Positions 29,687-37,474 of a stretch of DNA of 64,000 nt are shown piece after piece (the stretch's first letter is position 1; each line of letters starts with the position of its first letter). Below the pieces are notes generated by a model that was not told the origin of the DNA, ran no database searches, and saw only the letters and a list, made by a program, of their open reading frames with translations. The DNA comes from Jatrophihabitans telluris (GTDB lineage Bacteria; Actinomycetota; Actinomycetes; Mycobacteriales; Jatrophihabitantaceae): contig NZ_CP097332.1 of NCBI RefSeq assembly GCF_023516435.1, positions 3,162,001-3,226,000 of the forward strand, given 5' to 3'. Both the position numbers and the translations under genes were made by a program.

Positions 29687-32176
29687 TTAGCGGAGCCCGA
29701 GCTTGCGGCGGATCCGTCCGGCCGCCCGCCGGGTGAGCTCCTCGACCCCACCTTCGGACAGGTACTTGCGGGCCAGCGCCAGGTCACCGCGGCCGCCGAC
29801 GGTCGCGCCCGACTTCCGCGCCTTGCGCCGGGCCGAACTGAGGATCTCGGCGTCGGGGGCCCGTTCGGGCGCCCGGCAGAACTCGATCAACGGCGCCAGC
29901 GCGGCCGACCACTGGAACTGCGGTGCGACCCGGGCGACGGCAGCCCGGCTCTCGGCGATGAAGGCCTCGTCGTAGAGGCAACGCTCCAGCGCCTCGGCCA
30001 GGGCGTCGACGTCCTGCTCGGGCACCGCGACCCCGAGCTTCTCGACGCGGACCAGATCTCCGAAGTTGTCGCCGTCGGTGACCACCACCGGCAGACCGGC
30101 CCAGAGATAGTCGAGGATCCGGGTACGGAAGGAGAACGTCGTCTCGATGTGCTCGAAGTGGGTGCTCACGCCCAGGTCGGCATCGAGGAGATAGTTCTTG
30201 CGGTCGGAGTAGTCGACCCAGCCCTCGTTGAAGAACACCACCTTGCCGGTCAGGCCCAACGAGTCGGCCAGGGCCCGGGTGCGCTCGACCATCCGCATCT
30301 TGGGCACCAGGGCGTTCGGGTGCTGGGTGCCCAGGAAGAACAGCCGCACATCCGGGTGTCGGGCCGAGAGCTTGTCGACCGCGCGCAGCAAGGTCAGCGG
30401 ATCGAACCAGTTGTAGATGCCGCCGGCCCACAGGATGACCTTGTCCTCGGCCGAGATGCCCGGCACCGAGCCGCCCTTGATCGGCGAGCGCTCCTGCACG
30501 GCCCGCTCGTCCGGCAGCCCGAACGGAACCACCGCCACCAGCGACGTCAGCGTGGAGTCGCGGTCATAGGTGCGAGGGTTCAGGCGGCCGACCGCGGCGA
30601 GCTGGCCGAGCCAGAAATGCCGTTGCTTGTCACTGGCGCACAGGAAGAAGTCTCCGCGGCGGAGCTGGTCGTTGAGCACCTTCGTGGTGGAGGCGACGTC
30701 GGCGGTTCGTTTGTGCGGCTCGTCGCCGCGCGTCTGCTCCAACTGCTCCAGGTGCATCGGGTCGTACAGATCCACGACCAGGATCTTCTCAGTGTCGGCC
30801 AGCCACGGGATCTGGTTCAGCAGGAAGCCCTGGAAGACCACGATCTCTGCCCACTCGACGTCGGCCTTGAGCTTGGCGATCGGTCGTTCGAGCACCTCGA
30901 AGCGGGTCTCGTCCAAGCTGCAGGAAGTGGTGGACACGAGCCGGACGTCGTGCTCGTCGGCCAGCGCCTCGGCGATGTGCAGCGCCCGGATGCCGGGACC
31001 GGCCATCTTGACCGACAGCGGATCGCCGGTGACGACGAGCACGCGGGAGCGGCCGGAGAACACCTCGGTGATGCCGAAGGCGTCGACCAGGGCCTGGTGC
31101 CCCGCGAGGTACCGCTCGTTCGGGATGGCCGGCTCGATGGCCTTGCGCATCAGCGGCATGATCTCGCGGTCGGTCCGCACGCGCTTGGCCTGCAGTTCGG
31201 CGCGGGACTTCTCCAGCGACGGCAGCTGATCCAGGAAGTAGTCGATCGCGAAGGCGCCGGTCAGGCCGCGTCGCGACACCTCGATGGTCTCGGCCGAATC
31301 GTCGCCGGTGCTGCGCCGCAGATCGAGCGAGCCGGTGTCGACGCCGCCGAGGGCGAGACCGCGCCGGACCGACAGCATCAACGCCGGGGCCAGCAGCTTG
31401 AGCAGGGTCTCGTCCTGAACGTTCTTGTACAGGCTCATCAGGGCGTTTCGTTCGAGCAGGTACCACTCGCGGTACGCGCCGAAGGCCTTCATGGACGCGT
31501 GGTGCTTGTGGAACACCACCGAGGTCGGGACGTAGCGGACCCGATGGCCGAGGATGTTGAGTCGCCAGCCGTAGTCGACGTCCTCGTAGAACATGAAGTA
31601 GCGCTCGTCGAAGCCGCCGACCTCGGCGAACAGGGCCGTGCGCGTGACCATGGCCGAGCCGGTCGCGAACAGTACGTCCTTGGGCTGCTCGGCATCACCG
31701 GTATACGGACTGCCGGCACCGGGCTTGTAACCCATGCCGTACCACGCCAGGGCGGCGTCGGTGAAGTCGACGTCCACGCCGTCCCAGTCGAGTACCTTGC
31801 TGGCGACACAGCCCACGGTCGAGTCGTCGGCCAGGGCGCGCACTGCCTCGACCAGCCACGCGCGGTCCGGCCGGGCGTCGTTGTTGATGAAGGCCAGGAA
31901 CTCACCTCGCGCCAGGCTCGCACCGAAGTTGCACCCGGCTGTGAAGCCGCCGTTGCTGCCGCTGGCAAAGACCCGTACCCCGGACGGCGCCTCCTGACTC
32001 AGGCGTTCGAAGCTGCCGTCGCCGGAGTCGTTGTCGACACAGATGATGTCGAGCAGCTCGCTCGGGTAGTCCAGTTCGGTCAGCTCGCGCAGGCAGGTGA
32101 GAGTGTCTTCGGCGCCCCGGAAGTTCAGGACCACGATCGAGACGACACCGTTGGTCAGCGCGCTCTGGTCGGTCAT
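29687..32176 (-). CDS. Two-domain glycosyltransferase, GT2 plus GT4-like
   Basis: Protein of 829 residues that probably carries two transferase activities. Residues 1-345 are GT2: VSIVVLNFRGAEDTLTCL, CVDNDSGDGS, SNGGFTAGCNFGASLA, NNDARPD and FMFYEDVDYGWRLNILGH. Residues 375-770 are a GT-B domain: VKMAGPGIRALHIAEALA, VVDLYDPMHLEQLEQ, RGDFFLCASDKQRHFWLGQL, WAGGIYNWFDPLTLLRAVD, FFNEGWVDYSDRKNYLLDAD, FRTRILDYLWAGLPVV. The GT-B half is a clear paralogue of the protein encoded at 37471-38871. ATG 32176 overlaps the Wzt stop (TGATG). Such dual enzymes often extend a repeating glycan backbone; the sugars are not known. Confidence 0.88.
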   Translation of the reverse strand: MTDQSALTNGVVSIVVLNFRGAEDTLTCLRELTELDYPSELLDIICVDNDSGDGSFERLSQEAPSGVRVFASGSNGGFTAGCNFGASLARGEFLAFINNDARPDRAWLVEAVRALADDSTVGCVASKVLDWDGVDVDFTDAALAWYGMGYKPGAGSPYTGDAEQPKDVLFATGSAMVTRTALFAEVGGFDERYFMFYEDVDYGWRLNILGHRVRYVPTSVVFHKHHASMKAFGAYREWYLLERNALMSLYKNVQDETLLKLLAPALMLSVRRGLALGGVDTGSLDLRRSTGDDSAETIEVSRRGLTGAFAIDYFLDQLPSLEKSRAELQAKRVRTDREIMPLMRKAIEPAIPNERYLAGHQALVDAFGITEVFSGRSRVLVVTGDPLSVKMAGPGIRALHIAEALADEHDVRLVSTTSCSLDETRFEVLERPIAKLKADVEWAEIVVFQGFLLNQIPWLADTEKILVVDLYDPMHLEQLEQTRGDEPHKRTADVASTTKVLNDQLRRGDFFLCASDKQRHFWLGQLAAVGRLNPRTYDRDSTLTSLVAVVPFGLPDERAVQERSPIKGGSVPGISAEDKVILWAGGIYNWFDPLTLLRAVDKLSARHPDVRLFFLGTQHPNALVPKMRMVERTRALADSLGLTGKVVFFNEGWVDYSDRKNYLLDADLGVSTHFEHIETTFSFRTRILDYLWAGLPVVVTDGDNFGDLVRVEKLGVAVPEQDVDALAEALERCLYDEAFIAESRAAVARVAPQFQWSAALAPLIEFCRAPERAPDAEILSSARRKARKSGATVGGRGDLALARKYLSEGGVEELTRRAAGRIRRKLGLR

Positions 32177-33507
32177 CACACTCCCGCTTCCTGCGCCGTC
32201 ACACCCGGCAGCGATGGCTGCCCGTTTGCGGCCACGGGGTCCGACGCTGACGCCGAGGTTGACGCTGACGTTGACGCCGACGCAGACGTTGACGCTGACG
32301 TTGACGCTGATGTTGACCACGTGCCGCCGAGAGCCAGGATGCCACCCGATTCGTGCGGTGTCCCGGCCCCCACCTCGAAGCGCAGCGCCTGCCGCCGGAA
32401 GTCGAACGTGTGATTGGTCGTGTAGTCGGTGATCGCGGCGAGGATGTCGAACGTCCCGGGTTGCAGCATGAGCCGCTCGACCCGCAGGTCCACCGTTCCG
32501 GTGCCGCTGATCGAGTCCGGCACGACGCCGCCGTCGCGAGAGTTGTGCGCCCAGGCGTAGACCCCTTCCAGGGTCTCGATCGCCAGTCCGAACACCGGCC
32601 GGCTGATCGGCTCGTGTGCGTTGTAATGCACCCGCAGCGCGACCGGGTCACCGGTGTGGACCCGGGTGGTGGGCTGACCGTCCCGCCCGATCAGCTCGAC
32701 ACGTTCGATATGGGCCTCGCCCGAACCCCATCGGCCGGACTCCTCCGGCTCCTCGGAGCGGTCCACGTGAACGGCGTCGACGTAGGAGTCCACCGTTTCG
32801 GTGGCCGGACCGTAGCCGACGACCTTGCCCTTCTGCAGCCACACGGCCTGGTCGCACATCGTGCGCAGCGAGCCCATCGCGTGGGACACGATCACCACGG
32901 TCTTGCCGGCCTCGCGGAACTGCGCGAACTTCTCCATGCACTTTTCCTGGAACGCCGCATCGCCGACGGCGAGCACCTCGTCGACGAGCAGGATGTCCGG
33001 GTCGACGTTGATCGCCACCGAGAATCCGAGCCGGACGTACATGCCGGAGGAGTAGTTCTTCACCGGCTGGTCGATGAACTCACCGATGTCGGCAAAGCCG
33101 ACGATGTCGTCGAAGCGGCGGTCGATCTCAGCCTTGCTCATGCCCAGGATCGAGCCGTTGAGGTAGACGTTCTGGCGGCCGGAGAGCTCCGGGTGGAAGC
33201 CGGAACCCAGTTCCAGCAGGGCGGCGAGGGTGCCACGGGTGGTGACCTGGCCGCTGTTGGCCCGGTAGATGCCGGCGATGACCTTCAGCAGCGTCGACTT
33301 ACCGGAGCCGTTCTCGCCGATCAGGCCGAAGGTCGAGCCCACCGGGATGTCGAAGGACACGTCCTTGAGCGCCCAGAAGTCCTCGTACTCGGCCCGGCGC
33401 CCACGCATCAGCGCCGCCTTCAGCGACTGGTTGCGCTCGTGGTAGAGCCGGAACCGCTTGGAGACCTCGTTCACCGAGATGGCGGGTGCATTCGTGTTGT
33501 CGGTCAT
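32176..33507 (-). CDS. Polysaccharide ABC exporter ATP-binding protein (Wzt)
   Basis: ATPase of 443 residues for an O-antigen/teichoic-acid-type exporter. Walker A is GLIGENGSGKST, the signature is NYSSGMYVRLGFSVA, and Walker B is ILLVDEVLAVGD followed by the switch His in VSHAMGS. The NBD ends near residue 250. Residues 265-400 form a Wzt C-terminal beta-sandwich (RVELIGRDGQ, FGLAIETLEGVYAWAHNSRD, GTGTVDLRVERLMLQPGTFDI), which in known systems reads the end modification of the glycan. A Ser-Thr-Ala repetitive tail follows, coded by 6-bp repeats. It pairs with the Wzm permease 8 bases upstream. Confidence 0.93.
   Translation of the reverse strand: MTDNTNAPAISVNEVSKRFRLYHERNQSLKAALMRGRRAEYEDFWALKDVSFDIPVGSTFGLIGENGSGKSTLLKVIAGIYRANSGQVTTRGTLAALLELGSGFHPELSGRQNVYLNGSILGMSKAEIDRRFDDIVGFADIGEFIDQPVKNYSSGMYVRLGFSVAINVDPDILLVDEVLAVGDAAFQEKCMEKFAQFREAGKTVVIVSHAMGSLRTMCDQAVWLQKGKVVGYGPATETVDSYVDAVHVDRSEEPEESGRWGSGEAHIERVELIGRDGQPTTRVHTGDPVALRVHYNAHEPISRPVFGLAIETLEGVYAWAHNSRDGGVVPDSISGTGTVDLRVERLMLQPGTFDILAAITDYTTNHTFDFRRQALRFEVGAGTPHESGGILALGGTWSTSASTSASTSASASTSASTSASASDPVAANGQPSLPGVTAQEAGV
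32243..32317. repeat. 6-bp tandem repeat in the Wzt tail
   Basis: About twelve near-perfect copies of a 6-base unit (GACGTT/GACGCT as read on the plus strand) encode the Ser-Thr/Ala tail of the Wzt protein. The opposite strand shows the same repeat as an Asn/Ser-Val run in another frame, which is not a gene. Confidence 0.7.
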
Positions 33508-33515
33508 GTCCGCGG

Positions 33516-34370
33516 TCAGAGCTCCTCCGCCAGGCGGCCTTCGAAGCGGATGAAGACCGAGAAACCCACGGCCAGGACGGCGAGCGGGACAACGATGCAG
33601 TACAACGTGGTCGGCAGGGACGGCAGCCGGTTGTCGTAGAGCAGATTGCGGAACGCCTCCGAGAAGCGCTCCATCGGGTTCAGCCGGAACGCCGTCAGCA
33701 CCCAGGGATGGCTCTTCTGGACCCGGTCGGCGACCTGGCTGACCGGGTACACGATCGGCGTCAGGTAGAACAGCACCTGCAAGAAGATGGCCACGAAGTG
33801 CTGGGTGTCGCGGAAGTAGACGTTGGCCACCGCGAGCAGGAAGCCCAGGCCAAGCGCCAGGGCCGTCAGCAGGATCATGAACAGCACCACGAACGGGATG
33901 TACAGGGTCGGGTTGCCGCCGAAGAGGTAGATCGCCACGATCAGGACGCCGAACTCGAACAGCGAGGTGAACAGGGTCGCCAGCGCGGTGGAGATCACCA
34001 GGCTCGAGCGAACGAAGTACACCTTCTTGAGCAGGTTCTCATTGGCCAGCAGCGACCCCATGGACCCGGTCAGCACGCCGGAGAACAGGATCCACGGCAG
34101 CAGCGCCGCGCTCAGCCACAAGGCGAAGACGTCCAGGCCGGACGGGTCGCCGGGCGAGTTGCGAGCGGGCAGGAAGAAGCCGAACACCAGGGAGTAGGTG
34201 AGCATCTGCGCCAGCGGGTTCAACAACGACCACAGCTGGCCCAGCGCGGTGCGCTTGTACTTGCCCCGGACCTCGCGCGAGGTCAGGTTGAAGAGCAGTT
34301 CCCGAGCCGAGAAAACCTCGGCGACCCCACGGAACAGCGTTGGTCGCCGGTTGACGGCAGTTATGGACAC
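33516..34370 (-). CDS. Polysaccharide ABC exporter permease (Wzm)
   Basis: ABC-2-type membrane protein of 284 residues with about six hydrophobic helices: ELLFNLTSREVRGKYKRTALG as the amphipathic N-terminal interface helix, then MLTYSLVFGFFLP, ALLPWILFSGVL, ALATLFTSLFEFGVLIVAIYLF, LLTALALGLGFLLAVANVYFRD and the re-entrant region LFYLTPIVYPVSQV. Together with Wzt it would move a lipid-linked glycan across the membrane. Relatives export the mycobacterial galactan and many O-antigens. The start is GTG 34370. Confidence 0.93.
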   Translation of the reverse strand: MSITAVNRRPTLFRGVAEVFSARELLFNLTSREVRGKYKRTALGQLWSLLNPLAQMLTYSLVFGFFLPARNSPGDPSGLDVFALWLSAALLPWILFSGVLTGSMGSLLANENLLKKVYFVRSSLVISTALATLFTSLFEFGVLIVAIYLFGGNPTLYIPFVVLFMILLTALALGLGFLLAVANVYFRDTQHFVAIFLQVLFYLTPIVYPVSQVADRVQKSHPWVLTAFRLNPMERFSEAFRNLLYDNRLPSLPTTLYCIVVPLAVLAVGFSVFIRFEGRLAEEL

Positions 34371-34400
34371 GATTGAGCAGTCTAACGGGCGGAAAGCCCG

Positions 34401-35357
34401 CTATCGGCCAACGCGGCCCATCAACCGCCGGGCCAGTCCCCCGGTGGCCGGCATCGCCGACCGCAGTTCGCGGACCTCGGCCAGCAGGTGATCGCGCTGC
34501 CGGACGGCCTCGTCATGGGCCGTTCGAAGCTGCTCGGTCTGCTCGGCCAGGCTCTGCCGATCCGCCCGCAGCGACGTGAGCTCGGCCGCCTGAACGGCCA
34601 GCTCACTCCGCGCGCGGTCGAGTTCGGCGGCCAGCTCGTCCACCCGAAGCGCCTGCTGAGTGACCATGACACCCGCGTCGTCGGGCACCAGCCGCGCCAC
34701 GAACTGGTAGGTGCTCGCCTCGTTGTCCGCCCGCAACCGGGCCACCAGCTCCGCGGGGAAATCGCTTTCGTTCACACCGATCTCGGTGGTGAACAGCTCG
34801 GCGCGGGTCCGGCGGAGCTCGGCGATCTCGAAGCCGGCGTCGCGCGCGAAGCTCACGAGGGACTCCGCGGTGAAGAAGCGAGTATGGGTCTCGTCGAGGA
34901 TGCCGAGCTTGTTGTAGCGGAACTGCCCGTGCAACAGGGCCAGTCGCACGTCGCCGTGGGCGATGTTGGGGGTGGACAGCAACACCGACCCGCCGGCGGC
35001 CAGCAGCCGCCGCGTCGATCGCAGCACCGGCAGCGGGTCGCGCAGATGCTCGAGCACGTCACCGAAGATCACGACGTCGAAGGATCCGGGTTCGAACACG
35101 CTCGCGAGGTCGGTCTGCTCCAGATCGCCCACCGCGCAGTCGACCAGGCGAGTGCGGGCCTGAGCCGCGGTGGCCTCGCTGATCTCGAAACCCCAGACCT
35201 TGTTGCCGACGGCGCCCAGTACCTCACCGAGATAGCCGGTATCGCATCCGACGTCGAGCACGCGCTTGTTGGAGCCCACCATGTCGACCAGAAAGCTGTG
35301 GCTGGTCCCGGGCTCTGCCACCTGCGCGGCTTCGATGTCGTATTTCGACAGTGGCAC
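34401..35357 (-). CDS. Class I SAM-dependent methyltransferase with coiled-coil tail
   Basis: Methyltransferase of 318 residues. Motif I is RVLDVGCDTGYLGEVL near residue 32, with FDVVIFGDVLEHLRDPLPVL and LLAAGGSVLLSTPNIAH as later motifs. Residues 225-305 form a heptad-rich coiled coil (QALRVDELAAELDRARSEL to AVRQRDHLLAEVRELRS). In O-antigen systems such methyltransferases with coiled coils (WbdD type) cap the chain end and set its length, working with a Wzt that reads the cap. The same gene neighbours here suggest that role. GTG 35357 has GGAG seven bases upstream. Confidence 0.82.
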   Translation of the reverse strand: MPLSKYDIEAAQVAEPGTSHSFLVDMVGSNKRVLDVGCDTGYLGEVLGAVGNKVWGFEISEATAAQARTRLVDCAVGDLEQTDLASVFEPGSFDVVIFGDVLEHLRDPLPVLRSTRRLLAAGGSVLLSTPNIAHGDVRLALLHGQFRYNKLGILDETHTRFFTAESLVSFARDAGFEIAELRRTRAELFTTEIGVNESDFPAELVARLRADNEASTYQFVARLVPDDAGVMVTQQALRVDELAAELDRARSELAVQAAELTSLRADRQSLAEQTEQLRTAHDEAVRQRDHLLAEVRELRSAMPATGGLARRLMGRVGR

Positions 35358-35426
35358 GCGGTGTCTCCTGTCAGCTCGTGAGTACCGGACGGATCCTGTC
35401 CGACGTCTGGGTCGACCCAGGATAGT

Positions 35427-36422
35427 TCACCGGACGGCCGGCGGAAGGGGCTTGGCTCCGACCAGCAGCCGAGACTGTACGGCCCGGCGACCCGCCGGCG
35501 TCTCCGTGGCGCGCCGACGCCGGAGCAAACCCGGCAACCAGCCCACCAAGGACGCCAGGGCCCGCACCCTCGCCCAGGCTTTGGGACGGGATTCGCCCAC
35601 CGCGACCGACAGCGTGGTCAGCGGGTAGCGGGCCAACGTCCGCACCACCAGCCCCGGAGTGGCGCACGTGATCAGGCAGGCCAGCCGGTTCCGCTCGGTG
35701 GAGAAGGTGTGCAGCATCGATCGGGTCGAGGTCGTCGCCGAATGCTGGTGCACCACGACCGCGCTCGGCTGGTAGCGCACCCGCCAGCCCGACAGCCAGA
35801 GTCGCCAGGACAGGTCGACGTCCTCGTAATAGAGGAAGAAGCGCGGATCGACGCCGCCGACTCCACGTACCGCCGCGACCCGGTAGGCGGCGGCGGCACC
35901 ACACGCGTAGGCGATCTCCGCGGGCTCGTCCCACCGGCCGTCGTCCGGCTCGCCGAAGCCCAGGTCGTGGCCGTAGCCGTTCGGCTCCAGGTATCCACCC
36001 GCGCTGTTGAGTCGTCCGTCCGGCAGCACCAGCTTGCTCGACACGGCGCCCACCTGAGCATCGGCCAGCGGCTCCAACAGCCGCGCAAGCCAGCCCTGGG
36101 CGACCGTGGCGTCGTTGTTGAGCAGCACCACGAACGGCGTCCGCACCAGGGGCAGCGCCAGCGCGACCCCACCGGCGAACCCGGTGTTGGTATTGCTGGC
36201 GACCACGTGAACCTGGGGGAAGCGCTGCGCGAGCAAGGCGGTCGTCTCGTCGACGGAGGCGTTGTCGACGACGATGATCCGAGCCGCCCCCTCGCCGGTC
36301 ACCGAATCGAGACAGTCCGCCAGCAGATGCGCGCCGTTGTAGGTGACGATGACGATCGTGGCGTGCTCGGGCAGCGGCCGAGCCGGTCCCGTGACGTCGG
36401 AGTGCCGGGCCGGTCCGGTCAC
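35427..36422 (-). CDS. GT2-family glycosyltransferase
   Basis: Glycosyltransferase of 331 residues: ATIVIVTYNGAHLLADCLDSV, IIVVDNASVDETTALLAQ, NTNTGFAGGVALALPLV, LLNNDATVAQGW, and RFFLYYEDVDLSWRLWLSGW. It belongs to the rhamnosyl/galactosyl-type GT2 group. It starts at GTG 36422 and overlaps the stop of the Stealth-like gene by four bases. The donor is not readable; dTDP-rhamnose is available from the linked rml genes. Confidence 0.87.
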   Translation of the reverse strand: MTGPARHSDVTGPARPLPEHATIVIVTYNGAHLLADCLDSVTGEGAARIIVVDNASVDETTALLAQRFPQVHVVASNTNTGFAGGVALALPLVRTPFVVLLNNDATVAQGWLARLLEPLADAQVGAVSSKLVLPDGRLNSAGGYLEPNGYGHDLGFGEPDDGRWDEPAEIAYACGAAAAYRVAAVRGVGGVDPRFFLYYEDVDLSWRLWLSGWRVRYQPSAVVVHQHSATTSTRSMLHTFSTERNRLACLITCATPGLVVRTLARYPLTTLSVAVGESRPKAWARVRALASLVGWLPGLLRRRRATETPAGRRAVQSRLLVGAKPLPPAVR

Positions 36423-37474
36423 GTCGACCGATCGGGACGGGCACGCTCGTCGTCGGAACGCTGCTGCTGAAGCCGGTTCAACTCCCCCGCGAGTTCCACC
36501 AGCTGAGTGCGCTCCTCCAGCGCGACGTACTCATACAGCTTGCGCACCCGGCGAAGCACACCGAACAGGGCCTTGCGCCCGGCGCTCGTCCGCCACGGAT
36601 CCTGTACCCCCGGCTGAAACCGCAGTCTTCCGGCCGCGAGATCAAAGGCGTACCAACGGCTTATCTTGCTGAACGCCTGGCGTTGCGGGTCCTGAGCATC
36701 CAGCGCGGTGTCGATGCCGGCAAACAACTGGCCGGCGACGTAGGACTCGGGATAGAAGTTCTCGAAGCTCAACTCCTCCGGCCGGCGCCAGAACGGCCAC
36801 TGATGGGGGTACTGCGGCCAGCCCACGGTGCGGAAGGTGCGCGGCGGGCTGTAGCGATCGGGGGCGATGAACCGGCCGTAGTTTAGCGGCAGCGACCATT
36901 CGCAGAACGCGGTCGAGCCGCTGAGCCCTCCGGCCGCCGCGAAGGCCGCCACGAAGATCTGGCGGTCGATGACCTGCGGCATGTGGGCCGCATAGCAGAG
37001 ATGATCGGCACCGAGGTAGCTCAGCGCAAGGTAGGAGGCGTGCTGGACCCGGTCGTAGCTGCTCTCGTTCTGCCGCCACAGCGCAAGGTCATAGCTGGCG
37101 TAGCTGTGCATACGACCGTCGGAGAGGAACTCCGAGACGGCGACGTCCTTCAGTGGGCGGTAGTCGTCGTCCGAGGCCAGGAACAGCTCGTCCAGCGGAC
37201 CGCGTTCGGCCAACCGGAGCCGCAGCAGCGCGTTGCGGGCGCCGTGATCGACCGGCACCTGCTCACCGGCCCCCAGCACGTCGGGCTCGGCCACCAGTTC
37301 GATCGGCCACGGGGCGAAACGCGCGAGACTACGGCGCATCGGCTCGATCGTCGCGGCCGGGGCCAGGACGACCGCCCGCCGCAGCCACGGCATGAAATGC
37401 CTTACGTAATCGAGGGTTTCGGCCAGCACGTCGGGACGGTTGGACAGGAAGGCGATCTGCTCCAGCTCGGTCAT
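36419..37474 (-). CDS. Stealth-like sugar-phosphate transferase or unknown glycosyltransferase
   Basis: Protein of 351 residues not clearly placed in a family. It begins IAFLSNRPDVLAETLDYVRHFMPWLRRAVVL. It has an acidic site LFLASDDDYRPLKDV (residues 98-109) followed by SDGRMHSYA, and a later HMPQVIDRQIF. This order resembles conserved regions 2 and 3 of Stealth proteins, hexose-1-phosphate transferases that build phosphodiester-linked capsules, but Stealth region 1 is not evident. It sits between two glycosyltransferase genes with four-base overlaps on both sides, so a role in the same glycan is very likely. The exact chemistry is inference. Confidence 0.6.
   Translation of the reverse strand: MTELEQIAFLSNRPDVLAETLDYVRHFMPWLRRAVVLAPAATIEPMRRSLARFAPWPIELVAEPDVLGAGEQVPVDHGARNALLRLRLAERGPLDELFLASDDDYRPLKDVAVSEFLSDGRMHSYASYDLALWRQNESSYDRVQHASYLALSYLGADHLCYAAHMPQVIDRQIFVAAFAAAGGLSGSTAFCEWSLPLNYGRFIAPDRYSPPRTFRTVGWPQYPHQWPFWRRPEELSFENFYPESYVAGQLFAGIDTALDAQDPQRQAFSKISRWYAFDLAAGRLRFQPGVQDPWRTSAGRKALFGVLRRVRKLYEYVALEERTQLVELAGELNRLQQQRSDDERARPDRST

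Noticed and set aside
32177-32320. N-terminal extension of the dual glycosyltransferase through a Val-Asn-Val-Ser repeat
   Set aside because: It is the Wzt tail repeat read in another frame; ATG 32176 overlaps the Wzt stop and gives the normal GT2 start.
29609-32413. A 934-codon plus-strand frame opposite the dual glycosyltransferase
   Set aside because: It is an antisense shadow; its final Asp-Ala-Asp-Val run comes from the 6-bp repeat of the Wzt gene.
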